Shown piece by piece: positions 5,566 through 10,420 of a stretch of 10,420 bases of DNA. This DNA is from Chloroflexi bacterium UBA6019. GTDB taxonomy: Bacteria; Chloroflexota; Dormibacteria; Dormibacterales; Dormibacteraceae. A program made the position numbers and the translations under genes. Location of the stretch: assembly GCA_002427995.1 (NCBI GenBank), contig DIZV01000183.1, positions 5,448 to 15,867 of the forward strand. Reading direction: 5' to 3'. Below the pieces are notes generated by a model. That model worked only from the letters and a program-made list of their open reading frames with translations. It made no database searches and was not told where the DNA came from. Within the stretch, counting starts at the first letter, position 1; every line of letters begins with the position of its first letter.

Positions 5566-8500
5566 GGCCGCTCTGGGAACGCGTGCTGGAAGCGGTGCCG
5601 GCCGGGACCCTGCGGATCGGGCGGCTGCCGTCGGGCGCCTGGCCGATTGTCGGCGGCGCCCTTGCCCGGCGCGCCCTCGAGCGGGGGCGGACGACCCTCG
5701 TCCTGGTCCGGCATCCTGATCGCTTCCTGGCCGAGGTTCGGCCCTGGCTGGCCGGACGGCCGACCAGCTATCTCTTCGCTGAGGTCGGGATCTCCTTCCT
5801 CGACCGGCCTCCGGCCGTCGACCCCGCGGTCGGCCGGAGGCTTGAATCGCTTGCCGCGCTCGGCCCCGGCGCCGAGCCCAGCCTGCTCGTCTCCTCGAGG
5901 AGAGCCGCCATGCGGCCGACGCTCGCGCCCGAGCTCCTCGCCTCGACCGCGGTCGAGCTCGCGCCCCGGGCCCGCTCCAGCCTGAACGGGCTTGCCGGGC
6001 GCCTCACCGACCTCGGCTACACGCGCGAGCCCCTGGTGGAGGAGCCTGGCCAGTTCTCCGTGCGGGGCGGAATTCTCGACGTGTTTCCCGCCGCCGGGAG
6101 TGCCCCGGTTCGCGCCGAGTTCTTCGGGGACGAGATCGAGAGCCTGCGTCTGTTCGACCCTGGCAACCAGCGCTCTGTGATGGGGGTGCCCCGGGTGACG
6201 ATTCGTCCCGGGCGCGAGGTCGTCGTCGGCGGCGGACGAGGCGCCGCCGCGGTCGCCAGGCTGCGCCGGACGGGCGATCTCGACAACCTCCGAGGCGACG
6301 TCCGCGCCGACTGGGAGGACGAGCTCGTCCGGCTCGGGGTGGGCACGCCCTTCCCGGGTGTTGAGTTCTACTCCGCCTACGTCGATCCAGCCTTGCCGAC
6401 GCTCTTCGACCACCTGCCCAAGGATGCCCTGATCATCGATTTCGAGCCCGAGCGCCAGCTGGCCGAGGCGAGAGAGCTCGAACGCGAGACGACCGCTCTC
6501 GTGGCTGCCGAGGCGGCCGACCGGGAGCTGCCGGCGGGCTTCCAGCCGCCGATGGTGCCGACCGAGCGGCTCACGGCCGGAGGGTGGGAGCGCGTCTGCA
6601 TCACGGCGGGCGAGGCGGAGGACGCTCTCGACCTGGGCTGGAACCAACCGGAACCACTGATCCGCCGGCCGGGCGCGCTGCGCCAGGTCATCTCCGAGCG
6701 CCCGTCGGTCGTGCTCGCCAGCGAACAGTCGGAGCGTCTCGAGGCACTGCTCACCGAAGCCGGCGCCGAGCGGCAGCCCCAGGGGCTGGATCTCGACCTT
6801 GACGCCATCCTCACCACCGGCGTCCAGCAGGCGGAGGCAGACCTGCCGGTGGGTGCCGAGAACCCCGGTCTTGGGCTCGCGATCCTGTCCGACCACGAGC
6901 TCTTCGGGCGCGTTCGCCGGCCGGTGGTCAGGCGCGGCGGGCCCGGGAGGGGCCTGCCAACCGTCAGTCTCGAGTTCCAGCCGGGCGAGCTGGTGGTCCA
7001 CGTCGACCACGGCGTCGCCCGCTTCCACGGCATGGTCCTGAAAGAGCTCGACGGCGCCGAGCGCGAGTACCTGGAGCTGGAGTACGCGGAAGCCGACCGG
7101 CTCTTCGTGCCGGTCGAGTTTCTCGACCGTGTCCAAAAGTACCTCGGGGGCGGAGAGGGGGATCCTCCGCTCAACCGCCTCGGCACCGGCGCGTGGGAGA
7201 AAGCGCGAAGTCGCGCCAAAAAATCGGTCGAGGACATCGCCGACGACCTGCTCAAGCTCTACGCGGCGCGGGAGGCCAAACCCGGCTTCGCCTTCGAGCC
7301 GGATACGCCGTGGCAGGGTGAGCTCGAAGCTTCCTTTCCCTTCGAGGAGACCCCGGATCAGCTGTCGGCCCTCGCCGAGATCAAAGCCGACATGGAGTCC
7401 GACAAGCCGATGGACCGCCTGCTCTGCGGCGACGTCGGCTTCGGCAAGACCGAATTGGCGCTGCGTGCCGCCTTCAAAGCGGTGCAGAGCGGCAAGCAGG
7501 TCGCGATGCTGGTGCCGACGACCATCCTCACCCAGCAGCATTACCTCGTTTTCAAAGAGCGGCTGCAGCCCTACCCGATCGAGATCGCGATGCTCTCCCG
7601 GTTCGCCTCCGAGGAGGACGAGGCGAAGGCGGTGGCGGGCATCCGGGCGGGGACTGTCGACATCGTCATCGGCACCCACCGGGTGCTCCAGAAGGATGTC
7701 CGGTTCAAGCGCCTGGGGCTTGTGATCATCGACGAGGAGCAGCGTTTCGGCGTTGTCCAAAAGGAACGCCTGAAGCGCATCCGCGCCAACGTCGACGTGC
7801 TCACGTTGAGTGCCACCCCGATCCCACGCACCCTGCACATGGCGGTCGCCGGGATCCGGGACATGAGCGTCATCCAAACCCCTCCCGAGGACCGCCAGCC
7901 GATCAAGACCTATGTCACCGCCGACGAGGACGAGCTGATCCAGCAGGTGATCGAGCGCGAGCTCGATCGGGGCGGCCAGGTGTACTTCCTGCACAATCGG
8001 GTGAGGACGATCCAGAAAGCGGCGGAGAGGGTCCGCCGGCTGGTGCCGGAGGCCCGGGTCACCGTCGGCCACGGCCAGATGGTCGAAGACGACCTGGCCC
8101 GGGTCATGGTCGACTTCAACCAGAAACGCTTCGACGTCCTCGTCTGTACGACGATCATCGAATCCGGCCTCGACATCCCCAACGTGAACACGATCCTGGT
8201 CGAGACCGCCGACCGGTTCGGCCTCTCGCAGCTGTACCAGCTCCGGGGCCGGGTGGGGCGCGCCGGCAAGCGGGCCTACTGCTACCTGCTCTTCGACCCC
8301 ACTCGCTCGCTGACCGAGAACGCTGACAAGAGGCTGGACGTGATGTCCGGCCTGCATGAGCTCGGGATGGGCTTCAAGATCGCGCTTCGCGACCTCGAGA
8401 TCCGCGGTGCCGGCAACCTGCTCGGGTCCGAGCAGCACGGGGCGATTGCGGCCGTCGGATTCGAGATGTATCTGCAGATGCTCGGCCACGCGGTGCAACA

Positions 8501-8999
8501 GCTCCGCAGCGGCGGCGACGAGGATCTCGTGAAGGACGCTCTGACGACTCCCGAGATGAACCTCAACCTGCCCCTCGACCACTTCATCCCGCGCTCCTAC
8601 ATCCGCGACGAAAGGCTGCGCCTGCAGGCCTATCGGGAGCTCGCCGGCGCCGAGGACGAAGCCCAGCTCGACGGGCTCTTCCGGTCCCTCCGCGATCGCT
8701 ACGGCTCACCGCCGGCCCAGCTCGACAACCTCGCCTATTCGTTGCGGGTGAAACTGCGCGGCCAGCGCATCGGACTCCGATCGGTCGTCGCCGACGGACC
8801 CGACGTCGTGCTCACTGTCGATCCCGACCGTCCCCTCGACGTCGATGAGCTGCTTCGCCGCAATCCCGGCCGGCTTCGCGTCGCGCCCAACCGGCTCAAG
8901 CTGCTGCGCCGGGGGGAGGGCTGGCGGACGGAGCTGCTCGATCTCCTCGCGGCGATGGAGGAGCTCTACCGAGGTGCAAGAATCAGCGCCGGTGTCTGA
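5562..8999 (+). CDS. mfd: Mfd, transcription-repair coupling factor
   Basis: The 1145-residue product is Mfd. It pushes stalled RNA polymerase off DNA lesions by ATP-driven translocation and recruits UvrA for nucleotide excision repair. The N-terminal UvrB-like module shows RGGILDVFP (about 168-176). The RNA-polymerase interaction domain includes VVHVDHGVARFHGM (about 478-491). The helicase core has Walker A GDVGFGKT (623-630), the DEEQ box (724-727), SATPIPRT (750-757) and motif VI QLRGRVGRAG (893-902). The translocation motif region follows with RGAGNLLG (about 948-955). A C-terminal D7-like domain (about 1000-1145) ends the protein. Length is almost identical to E. coli Mfd (1148). The ATG overlaps the pth stop and has a GAGGAG ribosome site (5551-5556). 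Nothing is missing or frameshifted. The pth-mfd adjacency is shared with Bacillus and many Firmicutes. Confidence 0.98.
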   Translation: MRPLWERVLEAVPAGTLRIGRLPSGAWPIVGGALARRALERGRTTLVLVRHPDRFLAEVRPWLAGRPTSYLFAEVGISFLDRPPAVDPAVGRRLESLAALGPGAEPSLLVSSRRAAMRPTLAPELLASTAVELAPRARSSLNGLAGRLTDLGYTREPLVEEPGQFSVRGGILDVFPAAGSAPVRAEFFGDEIESLRLFDPGNQRSVMGVPRVTIRPGREVVVGGGRGAAAVARLRRTGDLDNLRGDVRADWEDELVRLGVGTPFPGVEFYSAYVDPALPTLFDHLPKDALIIDFEPERQLAEARELERETTALVAAEAADRELPAGFQPPMVPTERLTAGGWERVCITAGEAEDALDLGWNQPEPLIRRPGALRQVISERPSVVLASEQSERLEALLTEAGAERQPQGLDLDLDAILTTGVQQAEADLPVGAENPGLGLAILSDHELFGRVRRPVVRRGGPGRGLPTVSLEFQPGELVVHVDHGVARFHGMVLKELDGAEREYLELEYAEADRLFVPVEFLDRVQKYLGGGEGDPPLNRLGTGAWEKARSRAKKSVEDIADDLLKLYAAREAKPGFAFEPDTPWQGELEASFPFEETPDQLSALAEIKADMESDKPMDRLLCGDVGFGKTELALRAAFKAVQSGKQVAMLVPTTILTQQHYLVFKERLQPYPIEIAMLSRFASEEDEAKAVAGIRAGTVDIVIGTHRVLQKDVRFKRLGLVIIDEEQRFGVVQKERLKRIRANVDVLTLSATPIPRTLHMAVAGIRDMSVIQTPPEDRQPIKTYVTADEDELIQQVIERELDRGGQVYFLHNRVRTIQKAAERVRRLVPEARVTVGHGQMVEDDLARVMVDFNQKRFDVLVCTTIIESGLDIPNVNTILVETADRFGLSQLYQLRGRVGRAGKRAYCYLLFDPTRSLTENADKRLDVMSGLHELGMGFKIALRDLEIRGAGNLLGSEQHGAIAAVGFEMYLQMLGHAVQQLRSGGDEDLVKDALTTPEMNLNLPLDHFIPRSYIRDERLRLQAYRELAGAEDEAQLDGLFRSLRDRYGSPPAQLDNLAYSLRVKLRGQRIGLRSVVADGPDVVLTVDPDRPLDVDELLRRNPGRLRVAPNRLKLLRRGEGWRTELLDLLAAMEELYRGARISAGV

Positions 9000-9771
9000 G
9001 CTTCCCTACCCCCCCGGCCTGCCCGCTCTCTTCGAGGTCGTCCGGCGGTTGCGCGCGGAGGACGGTTGCCCCTGGGACCGGGAGCAGACGCACGAATCGC
9101 TCCGCCCCTACCTGCTGGAGGAGACGTACGAGCTGCTCGAAGCGATTGACACGGGCGATGAGTCGAAGTTGCGCGAAGAGCTCGGCGACGTCCTTCTCCA
9201 AATTGCGATGCACGCCCAGATCGCGGCCGGCGAAGGCCGATTCGACGCGGCGGCGATTTCGGAGCAGGAGGCGGCCAAGATGGTCGCCCGCCATCCCCAT
9301 GTCTTCGGCGACAGGCAGGTTCGCGACGCCGAGGACGTGCTGCGGAACTGGGAGAGAGACAAATTGGCCGCCGAGGCAGGCCAGGGCCGGGAGCGCCAGT
9401 CGCCGGTGGACAAGGTGCCGCCGACGTTGCCGGCCCTGGCCTGGGCATTGGGCATCCAGAAGCGCGCGGCGAGGGTCGGCTTCGACTACGGCGATCCGGC
9501 GAGCGCTGCCCGGGACGTGGGAGAAGAAGCCGCCGAGCTCGCCGCGGCCTCGACCGACGACGAATTCTTCCGCGAGTTCGGGGATCTGCTCTTTGCGCTC
9601 GTCAACGTCGCGCGGAAGCGCAAGGTGAACCCGGAGGACGCTCTCCGCTCGGCCGGTCGGCGCTTCGTCGACCGGTTCAAGGCGATGGAGGCGCTTGCCT
9701 CGCAACGCGGCGTCGACCTCGGCAGACTCGAGCCCGCCGCGCTCCAGGCGCTCTGGTCGGAGTCGCCTTAA
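8974..9771 (+). CDS. mazG: MazG nucleoside triphosphate pyrophosphohydrolase
   Basis: The 265-residue product is a two-domain MazG, which hydrolyses NTPs or dNTPs to monophosphates and pyrophosphate. It is linked to sanitising aberrant nucleotides and, in E. coli, lowering (p)ppGpp. The N-terminal domain has RAEDGCPWDREQTHESLRPY and the metal motif EExxE...ExxD as EETYE (49-53) and EELGD (68-72). The C-terminal domain repeats it as EEAAE and REFGD. The length matches E. coli MazG (263). Unlike Bacillus YabN it has no N-terminal tetrapyrrole-methylase domain. The frame is open further upstream, but homology begins only here. GTG 8974 (26-base overlap with mfd, GGAGG at 8957-8961) or GTG 8992 (8-base overlap) are both possible starts. 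Coupling to mfd is likely. No mazEF toxin-antitoxin is present, so this is the housekeeping type. Confidence 0.95.
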   Translation: MQESAPVSELPYPPGLPALFEVVRRLRAEDGCPWDREQTHESLRPYLLEETYELLEAIDTGDESKLREELGDVLLQIAMHAQIAAGEGRFDAAAISEQEAAKMVARHPHVFGDRQVRDAEDVLRNWERDKLAAEAGQGRERQSPVDKVPPTLPALAWALGIQKRAARVGFDYGDPASAARDVGEEAAELAAASTDDEFFREFGDLLFALVNVARKRKVNPEDALRSAGRRFVDRFKAMEALASQRGVDLGRLEPAALQALWSESP

Positions 9772-9778
9772 CCGACCC

Positions 9779-9795
9779 CGATTCCATTCGAATCG
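9779..9795 (+). repeat. Small inverted repeat in the mazG-ftsB gap
   Basis: CGATTC (9779-9784) and GAATCG (9790-9795) pair across CATTC in the 90-base gap. Ten bases later TATCGT (9805-9810) could serve as a -10 for ftsB, but no good -35 is seen. The gap is the least GC-rich stretch nearby, consistent with a promoter. The repeat may be an operator, a weak terminator stem without a T-run, or chance. Confidence 0.3.
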
Positions 9796-9861
9796 ACCCT
9801 GTGCTATCGTCCCCATTCGTTCCTGTACGGACATGATCGCGCAGGAAGACAACATCCCAGA

Positions 9862-10299
9862 ATGCGTCGCATCAACACCATATCCAGGGTCCGAAAAGTC
9901 AATCTGCCCGCGCCTCTTTCGAAGGAGTTCGCGCTCCTGGGGTTGCTCTTGTTGGCGGCCGTCTGGGTGGCATACGCCTTCGCGCAGGAGGCACTGCTAA
10001 ACCACCAGCTGAGTACGCAGGCCGCCGACCTGCGGCAGCAGAACGCAACCGTCGCGGCACAGAACGAGGGGTATCGCCGGGACCTCCTCGCCAGCAGCGC
10101 CGGCGCGACAGCTGATGAGGACGCGCGGGCACATGGCTATGCTCGGACCGACGAGCGGATCTACATCGTCGGCCGGCCGGCGCCGAGCGCCGCGCCGCCG
10201 GCTCAACCGGGCGGCAAGGCGAAGGTTTCTGGAGCGGTACGGCAGGGTGGAGTCTGGGAGTCTGCACGGAGGTGGATCGCTAATTTCTGGCACCGGTGA
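9862..10299 (+). CDS. ftsB: FtsB/DivIC-like septum formation initiator protein
   Basis: The 145-residue product has the FtsB/DivIC layout. There is a short basic cytosolic N-terminus (1-22), one membrane helix (about 23-41, ALLGLLLLAAVWVAYAFA), and then an extracytoplasmic coiled coil (about 44-80, LSTQAADLRQQNATVAAQNE). The family-typical C-terminal element is ARAHGYARTDERIYIVG (88-104), equivalent to the A-R-x-x-x-G-Y/M-x-x-x-x-E-x-x-Y/V region. These proteins link FtsL/FtsQ (DivIB) and activate septal peptidoglycan synthesis. A Pro/Ala-rich, then basic and Trp-containing tail (105-145) goes beyond the core; E. coli FtsB has only about 103 residues. The ATG has AGGAAG 13 bases upstream, a long spacing. 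Position after mazG matches divIC in Bacillus. Low sequence conservation means the call rests on topology, the C-terminal motif and synteny. Confidence 0.82.
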   Translation: MRRINTISRVRKVNLPAPLSKEFALLGLLLLAAVWVAYAFAQEALLNHQLSTQAADLRQQNATVAAQNEGYRRDLLASSAGATADEDARAHGYARTDERIYIVGRPAPSAAPPAQPGGKAKVSGAVRQGGVWESARRWIANFWHR

Positions 10300-10420
10300 G
10301 ACGCTGACGGAAAGGCCGCTGGCGGCCGTCTCTCAGGCGATTGACGATCGACCACTTCCCGAGACCCACCCGGACGCCTCCAACGGCTCCTCTCGCAACG
10401 GAATCTCGGCAAACGGAAGC
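10247..10420 (+). CDS. Possible start of an unidentified gene, cut by the window edge
   Basis: From GTG 10247 a + strand frame stays open through the end of the window (58 codons). It overlaps the ftsB end by 53 bases. Codons after ftsB favour G/C at third positions, as real genes do here. The readable part (for example ETLTERPLAAVSQAIDDRPL, then a Ser/Asn/Gly-rich stretch) looks like a low-complexity N-terminus and matches no family I recognise. The start is weak: GGAG lies 12 bases upstream and there is no ATG. It may be noncoding sequence that is open by chance because of GC bias. Confidence 0.25.
   Translation, partial: MESGSLHGGGSLISGTGETLTERPLAAVSQAIDDRPLPETHPDASNGSSRNGISANGS
10314..10327 (+). 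terminator. Weak terminator-like hairpin after ftsB
   Basis: GGCCG (10314-10318) and CGGCC (10323-10327) form a GC stem with loop CTGG 14 bases after the ftsB stop. GTCTCTC follows, which is pyrimidine-rich but not a T-run. It could end the ybeY-ftsB run weakly. If the partial gene at 10247 is real, this hairpin would be inside it. Confidence 0.25.

Noticed and set aside
5406..8582. A 1058-codon open frame on the minus strand opposite pth and mfd
   Set aside because: Its length comes from the GC-rich third positions of mfd, which remove stop codons from the antisense frame. The sense strand encodes complete Pth and Mfd motifs, and the antisense translation has a biased His/Arg/Asp/Leu composition without recognisable domains.
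8845..8973. Upstream in-frame extension of mazG from an ATG at 8845
   Set aside because: It lies entirely inside the mfd C-terminal coding region, and its translation is Ser/Arg/Cys-rich shadow sequence; MazG homology starts after 8992.
8974..9771. MazG as part of a toxin-antitoxin (mazEF) or phage-defence nucleotide-depletion system
   Set aside because: No mazE, mazF, relA or defence gene is adjacent. The two-domain, 265-residue form and the pth-mfd context fit the housekeeping enzyme.

Overview
The window is a high-GC bacterial chromosome segment made almost entirely of tightly packed housekeeping genes. There is no phage, transposon, CRISPR or RNA gene that I can see. The lineage cannot be fixed from this sequence alone. 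High GC, frequent GTG/TTG starts, several genes without a Shine-Dalgarno sequence, and a Firmicutes-like order pth-mfd-mazG-divIC fit a high-GC member of the Terrabacteria (a Chloroflexota/Dormibacterota-like or deep actinobacterial-type organism). That placement is inference.

Region 1 (1-1913) is a chaperone block on the + strand: grpE and dnaJ overlap, so the two co-chaperones of Hsp70 are made together, but dnaK is not in the window. Next comes a 104-nt leader with a strong hairpin and a possible Shine-Dalgarno-masking stem, followed by an unrecognised 58-residue helical protein.

Region 2 (1991-4341) holds an RmlD-type NAD(P)-dependent sugar reductase that is translationally coupled (4-base overlap) to a ferritin-like/VIT1 fusion protein, an MbfA-type membrane iron or manganese exporter. 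A small four-helix membrane protein faces them convergently from the - strand.

Region 3 (4398-10299) is a + strand run. It contains ybeY (rRNA maturation endonuclease), pth (peptidyl-tRNA hydrolase), mfd (transcription-repair coupling factor), mazG (NTP pyrophosphohydrolase) and an FtsB/DivIC-like division protein. pth/mfd and mfd/mazG overlap, so they are probably one transcription unit. It links ribosome and tRNA quality control, DNA repair, nucleotide-pool cleaning and division. The order pth-mfd-mazG-divIC matches the Bacillus locus with the sporulation and other intervening genes absent. The last ~120 bases may hold the start of one more + strand gene that runs off the window.

I did not find a clearly new multi-gene system. 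The points most worth a second look are the structured leader plus small ORF after dnaJ, the reductase/iron-exporter pair, and the condensed pth-mfd-mazG-divIC cluster.
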